DNA of 64,000 nucleotides from Curtobacterium sp. 9128 (GTDB lineage Bacteria; Actinomycetota; Actinomycetes; Actinomycetales; Microbacteriaceae): positions 186,001 through 250,000 of the forward strand of contig NZ_VEAF01000006.1 in the NCBI RefSeq assembly GCF_007673775.1, read 5' to 3'. The notes under the pieces were generated by a model. The model did no database searches, had not been told where the DNA came from, and saw nothing but the letters and a program-made list of their open reading frames with translations. Position numbers and translations under genes: made by a program. Position 1 is the stretch's first letter. Every line of letters begins with the position of its first letter. Shown one piece after another: positions 27,237 through 36,056 of this stretch.

Positions 27237-28460
27237 TCAGCTGCGGTCGCGGAGCACGTCGCCCAGGGCCCCGATCGCCATGGCGACCTCGTCGTCGGTG
27301 ACGACGAGCGGCGGCGCGAAGCGGATCGTCGATCCGTGCGTGTCCTTGACGAGCACGCCGCGGTCGGCGAGGTCGTGCGCGATCTCCTTGCCGGTGCCGA
27401 TCGCCGGGTCGATGTCGATCCCAGCCCAGAGCCCGGCGACACGGTGCGCCACGACGCCGTGTCCGACGAGGTCGTCGAGCAATCCGCGCAGGACCGGTTC
27501 GCCGTCGAGCGCGCGCTGCTGGAACGTGCCCTCGTCGAGCATCGCGACGACCTCGGAGCCGACGGCGGCGGCGAGCGGGTTGCCGCCGAACGTCGAGCCG
27601 TGTTCACCCGGGCGGAGCACCCCGAGCACTGCGCGGGAGCCGACGACGGCGGACACCGGGACGATGCCGCCACCGAGTGCCTTGCCGAGCGTCACGAGGT
27701 CAGGCCGCACGCCGACCCGCGAGACGGCGAGGGTGTGCCCCGTGCGCCCGAGACCCGACTGGATCTCGTCGGCGATGAACAGCGCGCCGAACTCGTCGCA
27801 GATCTCACGCACGGCCGGCAGGTAGGACTCCGGGGGGATCACGACGCCGCCCTCGCCCTGGATCGGCTCGAGCAGCACGGCGACGACGGTCTCGTCCATG
27901 GCCTCGCGGAGCGCCGACGCGTCGCCGTACGGCACCGTGCGGAACCCGGGCGTGTACGGGCCGAAGTCGTTGCGGGCGTCGGGGTCGTCCGAGAACGAGA
28001 TAATCGTCGTCGTCCGGCCGTGGAAGTTGCCGCTCGCGACGACGATCGTCGCGCGGTCGGCCGGGACGCCCTTGACGCGGTAGCCCCAGGCGCGGGACAC
28101 CTTGATCGCGGACTCGACGGCCTCGGCGCCGGTGTTCATCGGGAGGACCAGCTCCGTCCCGGTGAGCGCCGCGAGCGACGCCGCGAAGGGCCCGAGCTGG
28201 TCGTTCACGAACGCGCGGCTGGTGAGCGTGACGCGGTCGAGCTGCCGACGTGCCGCGTCGAGCAGCCGGGGGTTCCCGTGGCCGAAGTTCACGGCGGAGT
28301 ACGCGGCCAGGCCGTCCAGGTAGCGCTTGCCGTCGACGTCGGTCACCCAGGCGCCGTCACCGGAGGCGATGACGACCGGCAGCGGGCTGTAGTTGTGGGC
28401 GAGGGCACGGTCCTCGACGGCGAGCGCCGCCGCCGTCGCCGTGCCGGGCGCGGTGCGCAT
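27237..28460 (-). CDS. rocD: Ornithine aminotransferase
   Basis: 407 residues, class III PLP aminotransferase. It moves the delta-amino group of ornithine to 2-oxoglutarate, giving glutamate semialdehyde/P5C. The sequence DRALAHNYSPLPVVIASGDG at the start is specific for this group; LPMNTGAEAVESAIKVSRAW and PIQGEGGVVIPPESYLPAVR are conserved; the PLP lysine is in LVTLGKALGGGIVPVS. The ATG overlaps the ddaH stop (TGATG). Together with ddaH and the divergent Lrp gene it forms an arginine/ornithine degradation unit; PutA, encoded 12 kb away, would oxidise its product to glutamate. Confidence 0.96.
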   Translation of the reverse strand: MRTAPGTATAAALAVEDRALAHNYSPLPVVIASGDGAWVTDVDGKRYLDGLAAYSAVNFGHGNPRLLDAARRQLDRVTLTSRAFVNDQLGPFAASLAALTGTELVLPMNTGAEAVESAIKVSRAWGYRVKGVPADRATIVVASGNFHGRTTTIISFSDDPDARNDFGPYTPGFRTVPYGDASALREAMDETVVAVLLEPIQGEGGVVIPPESYLPAVREICDEFGALFIADEIQSGLGRTGHTLAVSRVGVRPDLVTLGKALGGGIVPVSAVVGSRAVLGVLRPGEHGSTFGGNPLAAAVGSEVVAMLDEGTFQQRALDGEPVLRGLLDDLVGHGVVAHRVAGLWAGIDIDPAIGTGKEIAHDLADRGVLVKDTHGSTIRFAPPLVVTDDEVAMAIGALGDVLRDRS

Positions 28461-29368
28461 CAGGACCGCGCCACCGAGGTCCCGGTGCCGACCGGGTGCA
28501 GGTCGAGCGTGCAGCACTTGACGCCGCCGCCGCCGAGGAGGAGCTCGGACAGGTCCACGCCGATCGGGTTGTAGCCCTTCGCCCGGAGCTGCTCCGCGAA
28601 CGTGGTGGCGCGGGAGGCGATCACGACGTTGTACCCGTCGGAGTAGGAGTTCAGCCCGAGGATCGCGGCGTCCTCCTCGGTGGCGATGATCGCGTCGGGG
28701 AAGCGCTCGCGGAGGATCGCCAGCGAGGGCTCGTCGAACGCCGACTCGAGGTACGCGATGTTCGAGCGGCCGGACGCGTCGGGCTCGGGGTCGAGCACGG
28801 CGATGGCGGTGTCGAGGTGGTAGAAGCTCGGGTTGATGAGCTTGAGCGTGATCACGTCACGGCCGTACACGCGGGCGATCTCCTCGTGCGAGGAGCTGTC
28901 CGACCGGAACCCGGTGCCGGCGAGGATGACGTCGCCGACGAGCAGGAAGTCCCCCTCGCCCTCGTTCGTCTCGACGGGCTCGGCGACCTCGAGCCCGGCC
29001 TGCCGGAACCAGTCCATGTACGCCGGTCCCTCGGGCTGCCGCTCCGGGTACTGGAACTTCGCGCCGTACGCGATGCCGTCGAGGACGAAGCCGCCGTTCG
29101 CCGCGTAGACCATGTCGGGGAGTCCGTCGATCGGGTCGATGAGGTGGATCTCGAACCCGAGGCCCTCGTACACGTCGTACAGGTCCTGCCACTGGGCGAC
29201 GGCCTTCGACGTGTCGGTCGGGTCCTCCGGGTGCATCCAGGGGTTGATCCGGTAGCTCACCGTGTAGAAGTCCGGCTTGCACATGAGGATCGTGCGCTTC
29301 GTCGCCGTGCGGGTCGGGTTCGTGGTGCGGTCCGGGTTCGTGGTGCTCGAGGGTGCGGGGTTCGACAC
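28460..29368 (-). CDS. ddaH: Dimethylargininase / amidinohydrolase family protein (DdaH-like)
   Basis: 302 residues, pentein fold. The catalytic Cys is in GGGGVKCCTLDLHP (Cys285 or 286), the His in INPSFYHLDTAIAVLDPE, and the guanidinium-binding acids in NEGEGDFLLVGDVI and AANGGFVLDG. Members hydrolyse dimethylarginine to citrulline, but close relatives act on arginine or citrulline to give ornithine (arginine dihydrolase, CtlX), and its coupling to rocD fits an ornithine-producing role. The N-terminus carries about 22 Thr/Asn/Pro-rich residues of no clear function; a start at the Met before CKPDFYTV is also possible. Confidence 0.85.
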   Translation of the reverse strand: MSNPAPSSTTNPDRTTNPTRTATKRTILMCKPDFYTVSYRINPWMHPEDPTDTSKAVAQWQDLYDVYEGLGFEIHLIDPIDGLPDMVYAANGGFVLDGIAYGAKFQYPERQPEGPAYMDWFRQAGLEVAEPVETNEGEGDFLLVGDVILAGTGFRSDSSSHEEIARVYGRDVITLKLINPSFYHLDTAIAVLDPEPDASGRSNIAYLESAFDEPSLAILRERFPDAIIATEEDAAILGLNSYSDGYNVVIASRATTFAEQLRAKGYNPIGVDLSELLLGGGGVKCCTLDLHPVGTGTSVARS

Positions 29369-29527
29369 TGGAGTCCTCCTGAGGGACTTCGGGCCCGAGC
29401 CTGCCAGGAACCACGCTTCCGGGGAGATCCGACGAGATGCAGGCTCACTCGTCGTGTACCGGGGCGGACCAGGTCGACGCCCGGGATCAGTCTAGGGATC
29501 GGTGCGGACGCCGAAGCTGCGAACGCG

Positions 29528-29542
29528 CGCACGTTTCGTGCG
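29528..29542. promoter_or_regulatory. Inverted repeat in the ddaH/lrp divergent promoter region
   Basis: CGCACG-TTT-CGTGCG lies 36 bases before the Lrp gene start and 160 before ddaH. A dyad of this size with a T-rich centre fits an Lrp/AsnC operator. Inference. Confidence 0.4.
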
Positions 29543-29577
29543 TCCAGCCCGGCGTCCTCGCAAGAACTCCGCGTACG

Positions 29578-30024
29578 ATGGACTTGATGGATTCGCTCGA
29601 CCACCGCATCCTGGATCAACTCCGGGACAACGCCCGCGCCGGCTACGGCGACATCGGATCGGTCGTCGGGCTCTCCGCCTCGGCCGTGAAGCGTCGCGTC
29701 GACCGCCTCGTCGCCGACGGCGTCATCCGCGGCTTCACGATCAAGGTCGACCCCGCGGTCGAGGACCGTGGCACCGAGGCGTGGGTCGAGCTGTACTGCC
29801 GCGGGACCGTCTCCCCCGACGAGCTCCGCACGCTCCTCGACTCCGTGCCCGAGGTCGTCGACGCCGGCACGGTCACGGGCAGCGCGGACGCCGTCGTGCA
29901 CATGCGCTCGCGCGACCTCCCGGCGCTCGAGGAGGCACTCGACCGAGTCCGGCTGGCTCCCCAGGTGGACCACACACGGAGTGCGATCGTGCTCTCCCGC
30001 CTGGTCTCGCGCGAAACGGTCTGA
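29578..30024 (+). CDS. Lrp/AsnC family transcriptional regulator
   Basis: 148 residues. The N-terminal winged helix is LDHRILDQLRDNARAGYGDI followed by GLSASAVKRRVDRLVADGVI; the C-terminal ligand-binding (RAM) domain includes GTEAWVELYCRG and GTVTGSADAVVHMRSRDLPA. ATGs at 29578 and 29587 are both in frame; MDSLDHRIL from the second is the usual family start. Divergent from ddaH-rocD, so it probably controls that unit in response to arginine or ornithine. Confidence 0.93.
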   Translation: MDLMDSLDHRILDQLRDNARAGYGDIGSVVGLSASAVKRRVDRLVADGVIRGFTIKVDPAVEDRGTEAWVELYCRGTVSPDELRTLLDSVPEVVDAGTVTGSADAVVHMRSRDLPALEEALDRVRLAPQVDHTRSAIVLSRLVSRETV

Positions 30025-30028
30025 CGGG

Positions 30029-31081
30029 TCAGCCCGCTGGTCCCGACAGTCCCGACCACAGGGCGTACGCGGCGAGGACCACGAGCGGCACGCACGCGAG
30101 GGCGTTCAGCCAGCGGTACTCGAGCACGACGGCGACGTACTCGCGGATGAACGCACTCGGCACGTAGTACCGGGCCGTCCGGGCACCGACCACCTGGGCG
30201 TCGAGTCCGACCTGCCGCGCGAGCACGGCCGCGCGGAGCACGTGGTACTCGTTCGTCGCGACGAGCACCCGCTCCGCCCGACCCCGCTCGGTGAGCAGCG
30301 CCATCGAGTACTCGAGGTTCTGCCGGGTGTTCCGCGACGCGGTCTCGGGGACGACGTCCTCGGCGGGGACGCCCTGCGCGACGAGGTACTCGGCCATCGC
30401 GGTGCCCTCGGACCGCGGCTCGTCGCGGCCCTGCCCGCCGGACGGCACGAGCAGCGGTCGGCGTCCGGCCGGGGCGGACCGGTACACCGCGAGCGCGCGG
30501 TCGAGTCGGCTGCGCAGGAGCGGCGGGACGTCGCCGTGGACGAGTCCGGAGCCGAGCACGACGACCGCTGCGGGATGGTCGGTGCGCCGCATCCGGGCGT
30601 ACACGACCGAGTACAGCGCGAAGGCGACGAACGTGCCGGCGACGTAGAGCGAGAGCAGGACGGCCAGGAACCCGACGCTGGCGAGGACGAGGAGCCACAC
30701 CGGGCGTTCGCGGACGCTGGAGAGCCACGCGTACCCGAGGACGAGCGCCACCGGGAGCGCGAGGACGACCACGCCCGCAACGAGCGACAGGAGGTTGCCG
30801 AGCGAGCGACCCTCCCGCCGGAGCATGAGCACGCCGTTCGCGATCAGGGCCACGCCGAGCACCAGGACGGCGAGCGGGAGGAGCGCCACGACGGCGCCGA
30901 GGACGACGGCGGCACCGGGGACGGTCCTTGCGAGCATCCCCGCCGTCGTCGTGACCGCCAGGAAGGCCGCGATGGTCAGGAACACCCCGTTCCGGAGCAT
31001 TCGGGGGTCGCGGACACGGCCGACGGCGTAGAGCGCGAAGAACCCGGCCGCGACGAGGTAGGGCAGGACCGACGCGGTCAT
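30029..31081 (-). CDS. YdcF family (DUF218) membrane protein
   Basis: 350 residues. About five membrane helices in the first 150 residues (for example VLPYLVAAGFFALYAVG and RPVWLLVLASVGFLAVLLSL), then the DUF218 domain: AAVVVLGSGLVHGDVPPLLR, PLLVPSGGQGRDEPRSEGTA, NTRQNLEYSMALL and VATNEYHVLRAAVLARQV. A last membrane helix is near the C-terminus. DUF218 proteins include SanA and ElyC, involved in envelope integrity. The start ATG overlaps the stop of the frameshifted DUF418 gene (ATGA). Confidence 0.9.
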   Translation of the reverse strand: MTASVLPYLVAAGFFALYAVGRVRDPRMLRNGVFLTIAAFLAVTTTAGMLARTVPGAAVVLGAVVALLPLAVLVLGVALIANGVLMLRREGRSLGNLLSLVAGVVVLALPVALVLGYAWLSSVRERPVWLLVLASVGFLAVLLSLYVAGTFVAFALYSVVYARMRRTDHPAAVVVLGSGLVHGDVPPLLRSRLDRALAVYRSAPAGRRPLLVPSGGQGRDEPRSEGTAMAEYLVAQGVPAEDVVPETASRNTRQNLEYSMALLTERGRAERVLVATNEYHVLRAAVLARQVGLDAQVVGARTARYYVPSAFIREYVAVVLEYRWLNALACVPLVVLAAYALWSGLSGPAG

Positions 31082-32092
31082 CGCCGGCGCCACGGCGCCG
31101 GTCGCAGCCATGTCGCGGTCCGCCACAGCCACTCGACGGGCCCGTAGGCGAAGCGGCGGAGCCAGGCGGCGCTCCCGATCGACTGCAGCACGATGAGCAC
31201 GGCGCCGATCAGCACGACGGGCCAGACCGCGGTGGCCGACACGAAGTCGACCGCGGCGCCGAGCACGGCGAACACGACGGCCGCGACGACGTAGTTCGTG
31301 AGCGCCATGCGGCCGAGCGGTTCGGCGAACGCGGCGAGCGCCGACCGCAGCGGGGTCCGCCAGAGCAGTGCGAGTCCGGTCGTGTAGGCCACCGCCATGA
31401 CGATACCGGCGATCCCTCCGACCACCGAGAACCGCGGGTCGCCGCTGCCCTCCGCGAGCTGTGCCCAGAGCAGGGGGACGCTCGCGGTCGTCGCCACGGC
31501 GAACACCGCCGCGACGCCGCGCCCCGCTGCTCCGAGTGCGGCGGGCCCCGTACGCCGCGAGACCGGCGCCGAGCAGCATCAGGCCCGGGGTGGCCGCGAG
31601 TCCGCCGCCGGCCACCCCGTACGCGACGACGGTGAGCACGACCCCCGTCGCGAGCGTCGCCCACCGGGGTGCCAGCATCACGACGGGCAGCACGACGAGT
31701 CCGGCGACGCCGTACTCGGTGAGCACGTTGCCCGGGTAGACGAGCATCAGCAGTGCCCCGATGACGACCAGCCCGGTCAGCCGCCGGACCATCACGAGCC
31801 AGGGACGGGCTGCGCGGGTCCGCGCACCGGTGAGCACGAAGGACAGGCTCATCCCGAAGAGCGTGGTGAAGATCGGGACGAAGCGCGTCTGGGTCGTCGC
31901 GTACAGGACGTCGCGCACCGCGTCGTCCGGCGGTGCGGTCCGGTTCGCGAGGATCCACGCACCGCCGACGTGCGTGATGTCGATCGCGTTGACGAAGAGG
32001 ATCCCGAGCAGGGCGAAGCCGCGGAGCACGTCGACGAAGCGGTGGCGCTGCGCCGTCACGGGAGCAGCAGGTGCGGCGGTCACGGTGGTCAT
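31078..32092 (-). pseudogene. DUF418 membrane protein gene with apparent single-base frameshift
   Basis: From ATG 32092 the frame reads RHRFVDVLRGFALLGILFVN (the DUF418 hallmark) and continues through several membrane helices to [17 protein letters not shown], where it becomes Arg-rich nonsense. One frame over, PAALGAAGRGVAAVFAVATT continues the family pattern with further helices (RMALTNYVVAAVVFAVLGAA) to a TGA at 31078 that overlaps the ydcF-like start. Total length 1015 bases is one more than a whole number of codons, pointing to one extra base in the G/C run gggcccc at 31543-31549. Real mutation and base-call error cannot be told apart here. Confidence 0.8.
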
Positions 32093-32174
32093 GGTCTCAT
32101 GCTCCGGTATCTGATGTTCCAGGACATCGTCCGATCGGAGGATCTGCTCCGGGATCGCGGGTAGGTTCGCGTCC

Positions 32175-32546
32175 ATGGGACGCAAGGACACGGCCGGGAG
32201 GCTCGCCGCGCCTCCCGGCGGTTCACCGGCGGCCCGGCGGATGGTCACCGCTGCGGCTGCCGCGTACGTCGCGAACTGCCTGTGGGGCACCGCCGTGGCG
32301 GTGCGGCTCATCCGGACGAAGAAGCTCCGTGTCGTGCACCACGGCCTGTTCGTCGTGACGGCGACGCTGACGACCGCCGCGGCGACCACGCCGCTCTGGA
32401 CGCGGTCGCGGGCGGCGCTGTTCCTGCTGCCGGCGCTCGTTCCGTTGGCGACGGCACCGCGCACCGACCCGCGGAGCAGAGCACACTGGAGAGTCGCGGT
32501 CGCCGCCGCACCGTCCTACCTGGGGGCGTTGCTGGCTCGGCGCTGA
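32175..32546 (+). CDS. Small membrane protein, 123 aa
   Basis: Begins MGRKDTAGRLAAPPGGSPAA, then three hydrophobic stretches: MVTAAAAAYVANCLWGTAVA, LFVVTATLTTAAATTPLW and AALFLLPALVPLATAP, ending in a short basic tail. It lies between the divergent DUF418 gene and a nitroreductase gene that follows 18 bases later on the same strand. No family recognised; composition and codon pattern support a real gene. Confidence 0.6.
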   Translation: MGRKDTAGRLAAPPGGSPAARRMVTAAAAAYVANCLWGTAVAVRLIRTKKLRVVHHGLFVVTATLTTAAATTPLWTRSRAALFLLPALVPLATAPRTDPRSRAHWRVAVAAAPSYLGALLARR

Positions 32547-32564
32547 CCGCTGGAAGGGAAAGCA

Positions 32565-33395
32565 GTGGAGCTCTTCGAGGCCATCCGACGTCGACGCACG
32601 ACCAACGGGGCGTTCCTGCCCGATCCGGTCTCCGAGGAGCACCAGCGACTCCTCGTCGAGCTCGCGGGCCGGGCACCGTCGCAGCTCAACAGTCAGCCGT
32701 GGCGGTTCGTCCTGGTCGAGAAGCGTCCGACGATCGACCGGATCGCCGAGATCAGCGGACGGGCGATGACCCGCACGATGGCCGAGGGGACGTTCTTCCA
32801 GCGGTACAGGCCCTACTTCCGCTTCAGCCAGGCCGAGATGGACGAGCGGCGGGACGGGATGCTGTTCGACAAGCTCCCCGGACCGCTCAAGCCGTTCACG
32901 AAGCAGGTGTTCACCAAGCGTGGGCAGGTCCTCATGAACACCCTCCGCGTGCCGCAGACCCTCGGCGAGGAGAACCGGAAGCTCGTCGCCGGGTCGCCGC
33001 TGCTGCTCGGCGTGATGCTCGACCGGCACGAGTACCGGAAGGAGGAGCTCTCCGGCTTCTACTCGGTGTTCAGCATGGGCGCGGCGATGGAGAACATCTG
33101 GCTGGCCACGACCGAGCTGGGGCTCGGCATCCAGTTCGTCTCGTTCCCGATGGAGACGCCGGGGGCGTGGGAGGAGATCGAGGGGCTGCTGCAGGTGCCG
33201 CCGGAACTCGAGCTCATGGCGGTGTACCGGATCGGGTACCTCCCTCCGGAGCGGCGGCGGCCCGCGATCGACTGGACCTCGAGCGAGCGGAAACGGCCGT
33301 CGCAGTACGTGTTCCGCGGGACGTGCGCGACGCCGCAGCAGGGGTGGGACGACGCTCCGGTCGCCGGGCACATCGACGATGCGGCGGTCTCGTGA
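32565..33395 (+). CDS. Nitroreductase family protein
   Basis: 276 residues with the FMN-binding nitroreductase pattern: [40 protein letters not shown] and [21 protein letters not shown] central insertion ([20 protein letters not shown] to about residue 130) is longer than in NfsB-type enzymes. Substrate unknown; likely an NAD(P)H-dependent flavin oxidoreductase. The stop overlaps the start of the DUF2071 gene (GTGA). Confidence 0.9.
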   Translation: MELFEAIRRRRTTNGAFLPDPVSEEHQRLLVELAGRAPSQLNSQPWRFVLVEKRPTIDRIAEISGRAMTRTMAEGTFFQRYRPYFRFSQAEMDERRDGMLFDKLPGPLKPFTKQVFTKRGQVLMNTLRVPQTLGEENRKLVAGSPLLLGVMLDRHEYRKEELSGFYSVFSMGAAMENIWLATTELGLGIQFVSFPMETPGAWEEIEGLLQVPPELELMAVYRIGYLPPERRRPAIDWTSSERKRPSQYVFRGTCATPQQGWDDAPVAGHIDDAAVS

Positions 33396-34159
33396 GCGGG
33401 GTCCGTCCCGGCGGGGTGGAGCCGCGCCTGGAGTCCGTGGCGCCGGCGCTGCCGGGTCGGCCGTGGATCGCGCAGGACTGGCGTGACGTCGTCTTCGTGC
33501 ACTGGCGGGTCGACGTCTCCGCGGTCGCACCGCTCCTGCCGGCGGGGACGCGTCCGGACACCCTCGGACTCGACGGCACCGACGACGGCGTCACCACGTG
33601 GGTCGGCCTCATCGCGTTCTCGTTCGAGGACACCCGCTTCCCGCCCCTCGCCGTGCCGGACGCCCTCGGCACCTTCGTCGAGCTGAACGTCCGGGTCTAC
33701 ACGGTGGACGAGCGGGGTCGGCGCGGGGTCGTGTTCCTGTCGCTCGACGCCGGGCGCCTGGCTCCGACCGTCGGCGCCCGTGTCCTGACCGGGCTGCCGT
33801 ACCACTGGGCGCGGGCGGAACGGCGGGTCGGCGACGACCGGGTGGCGTACGCGATGCGGCGGCACGGCACGCAGCTGCGGTCGGTGCTCGACGTCCGGGT
33901 CGGGGAGGCCGTGGAGGAGCCCGGGGCGCTCGACACGTTCCTCACGGCACGGTGGGGCATGCACGTGCGGCGCGGCGGCGTGACCCGGTTCTGGCCGAAC
34001 GAGCACGAGGCGTGGCCGCTGCACCGTGCGTCGGTGGAGGTGCTCCGGGACGACCTGGTCGGTGCCGCGGGACTCCCGCGGTCGCTGACGTCGCTGCCGC
34101 CGGACTCGGTGCTGTACTCCCCCGGCGTGACGACTCGGTTCGGCGCCGGGCGACGGTAG
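33392..34159 (+). CDS. DUF2071 (YqjF) family protein
   Basis: 255 residues from GTG 33392. [20 protein letters not shown] is the family N-terminal block (PxLPxGTRPD follows as [18 protein letters not shown]); [20 protein letters not shown] and [20 protein letters not shown] are the next conserved blocks; [20 protein letters not shown] precedes the C-terminal part. Structurally related to acetoacetate decarboxylase-like folds; role unknown. Translationally coupled to the nitroreductase, so the two may act together. Confidence 0.88.
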   Translation: MSGVRPGGVEPRLESVAPALPGRPWIAQDWRDVVFVHWRVDVSAVAPLLPAGTRPDTLGLDGTDDGVTTWVGLIAFSFEDTRFPPLAVPDALGTFVELNVRVYTVDERGRRGVVFLSLDAGRLAPTVGARVLTGLPYHWARAERRVGDDRVAYAMRRHGTQLRSVLDVRVGEAVEEPGALDTFLTARWGMHVRRGGVTRFWPNEHEAWPLHRASVEVLRDDLVGAAGLPRSLTSLPPDSVLYSPGVTTRFGAGRR

Positions 34160-34230
34160 CGCGGGGGCGGGCGGGGCCCCTCCTGCCGACTCGGAGCGCC
34201 CCCCTGCCGACTCGGAGCACCCTCCTGCCG

Positions 34231-34630
34231 ACTCGGAACGACAGCGTCGATGTCGCACGACAACGGCGATGTCGTCCCTTGCGCCCCGCAACTGTTGCGG
34301 ACGCGGGTCGACGACACAGTCGACGTCGTACGACAACGGCGGTGTCGTTCGACAGCGCCGGCGAGGACCCGCGCGCGCCGGGTCAGGCGTCCGAGGAGCG
34401 CCGCCCCCCGGCCGACTCGGAACGCCCCCGGTTGACTCGGAACGACAGCGTCGATGTCGCACGACAACGGCGATGTCGTCCCTTGCGCCCCGCAACTGTT
34501 GCGGACGCGGGACAGCGACACGGTCGATGTCGCACGACAACGGCGGTGTCGTTCTGCAGCGCGGCAAGGACCCGCGCCCGCGGCCGCCCGCGCCCGCCGG
34601 GTCAGGCGTCCGAGGAGCGCCGCGCGGTGG
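34231..34630. repeat. Two tandem units of about 204-219 bp with palindromic elements
   Basis: The stretch 34160-34601 has no gene. A unit beginning ctcggaacgacagcgtcgat at 34233 recurs at 34437, with near-identity through gcgccccgcaactgttgcgg. Each unit holds two copies of a dyad around cgacaacggcg(a/g)tgtcgt. The first unit also ends with gggtcaggcgtccgaggagc and four more bases (34380-34404), a copy of the last 21 bases of psd plus flanking DNA (34599-34623). A related 60-base palindrome is at 49240. Confidence 0.85.
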
Positions 34631-35888
34631 CCAGATGCGACCGCACGTGCAGCAGCGTCGGCTGCTCGTCGGGGGCCTGGGGCAGGGCGTCGAGCGCGAA
34701 GGACTCGATCGCGCCGGGACGGAAGACGGTGCACGAGGTCGAACCCCCGTACTGGAAGTACCCGAGCTCCTGGCCCTTCGCCACGTGCGCGCCCACCGTG
34801 GTCTCGTCGCCGATGATGCACGAGGACACGTCGGACATGCCGATGAAGAGCACCGCGACGAGGCCGAGCGCGGGGTCGTCCGCCTCGATGTGCAGGATCG
34901 CCCGGGTGGCGACGTGCGCCATGTACCCCTGCGAGTGCGTCGGCTGGGCGGCACCGCTCCCGACACCCTGCGCGTCGGACTCCGAGTAGTAGGTCCCCGG
35001 CACGACCTCCGCGCGGACGACGGTCCCCGAGACGGGGCTGTGCCAGCGGTGGTAGTTCAACGCGCTCAGGAAGGCCTGGAACACGGTGCCGCCCTCGAAC
35101 GTCGCCGCGGCCGGGTCGCCCGCGAGCATGTCGTCGAGGGAGTACGGCTCGCCCTTGATCCAGAACTCGTCCTGCCGTCGGACCGAGTGCGCGATGCGGT
35201 ACGGCGTCGCCTCGACGGGACTGATGACGACACCGTCGTCCTCGGGCGAGGCCACGGGTCGTTCGCCGTCGCGGAAGCGCCGGGTGAAGAAGTCGTTCCA
35301 CGACGAGAAACCCCAGTGTTCGTCGGCCGGGTCGTGGCGGTACTGGTCCATGCCCACGGCTTCCTGAGCGGATTCGCTCTTCCACCCGGTGTCGGAGTCG
35401 TTCAGCACGCCGAGGGAGGCCGGGCTCGACAGGAACGCGGACCACTCGTCGAGGACGGCTCGGATCGCGTCGTTCACCCGGCGGTCGCGGAAGAACGAGA
35501 ACCCGGCCGGGGTCGCCTTCGCCCAGTCCAGCACGCCGTCGACGGGCGTCATCACCATCTGCTGGCCGTACTCGGGCGCGGTGCCGAGGACGTCGTCGAT
35601 GAGCCGGAACATCTCGTCGAGGCTCTGCAGGTGCCGCTCGCGGTACTCCCGGCCCGTAGGGACCTGGTCGATCATCTGGTGTGCATGCATCCGGAGGATC
35701 GGGTCGCTCTCGACGAGGTCCCGGAACGCGGCGACGGAGCGGTGTTCGATGTGCGCACCCTCGCGGCTGCGGACCTGGTCGAGTCGGCCGCGGAGCCAGC
35801 CCTCGAGCCCGTCCTGGTCCGCGGGGAGCCACCCGGCGCGGCGCCGGACGTCGTGGTGTGCTGTCGTCGTCGCGCTGTGCTTCGTCAC
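34602..35888 (-). CDS. Phosphatidylserine decarboxylase family protein with N-terminal PSDC domain
   Basis: 428 residues from GTG 35888. The first 190 residues (HHDVRRRAGWLPADQDGLEG to SLGVLNDSDTG) match the phosphatidylserine-decarboxylase-associated PSDC domain; the rest is the decarboxylase: WNDFFTRRFRDGERPVASPE, GEPYSLDDMLAG, LNYHRWHSPVSGTVVRAEVV. The self-cleavage motif is GGSTS with Ser383 as the expected pyruvoyl precursor. No hydrophobic anchor is visible. The classic enzyme makes phosphatidylethanolamine; the PSDC clade may act on small molecules such as tryptophan or other amino acids, so a lipid role is not assured. No pssA neighbour. The 3' end is duplicated downstream and the upstream region has 35-bp tandem repeats. 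Confidence 0.85.
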   Translation of the reverse strand: MTKHSATTTAHHDVRRRAGWLPADQDGLEGWLRGRLDQVRSREGAHIEHRSVAAFRDLVESDPILRMHAHQMIDQVPTGREYRERHLQSLDEMFRLIDDVLGTAPEYGQQMVMTPVDGVLDWAKATPAGFSFFRDRRVNDAIRAVLDEWSAFLSSPASLGVLNDSDTGWKSESAQEAVGMDQYRHDPADEHWGFSSWNDFFTRRFRDGERPVASPEDDGVVISPVEATPYRIAHSVRRQDEFWIKGEPYSLDDMLAGDPAAATFEGGTVFQAFLSALNYHRWHSPVSGTVVRAEVVPGTYYSESDAQGVGSGAAQPTHSQGYMAHVATRAILHIEADDPALGLVAVLFIGMSDVSSCIIGDETTVGAHVAKGQELGYFQYGGSTSCTVFRPGAIESFALDALPQAPDEQPTLLHVRSHLATARRSSDA

Positions 35889-35921
35889 GATCGCGACCGT
35901 ACGCGCGGGGCTCGGCCGGAA

Positions 35922-36018
35922 TCTGAGCGCGCACGGCCGGGACGCGACCGACCGGGTCCGAGCACGCGCGGCCGGGACGGGACCGATCGGGTCTGAGCGC
36001 GCACGGCCGCGCCGGGAG
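35922..36018. repeat. 35-bp tandem repeat, about 2.8 copies
   Basis: Copies begin tctgagcgcgcacggccggg at 35922, tccgagcacgcgcggccggg at 35957 and tctgagcgcgcacggccg at 35992, differing by a few bases. They fill the 168-base divergent spacer between the psd-like and SDR genes. Confidence 0.85.
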
Positions 36019-36056
36019 TCTGAGGGAGCACAGGTCGTGACCGGTACAAGGGGACC

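Noticed and set aside
31078-31506. A separate 142-aa membrane protein gene
   Set aside because: It is the second half of the DUF418 protein in a shifted frame, without its own ribosome site.
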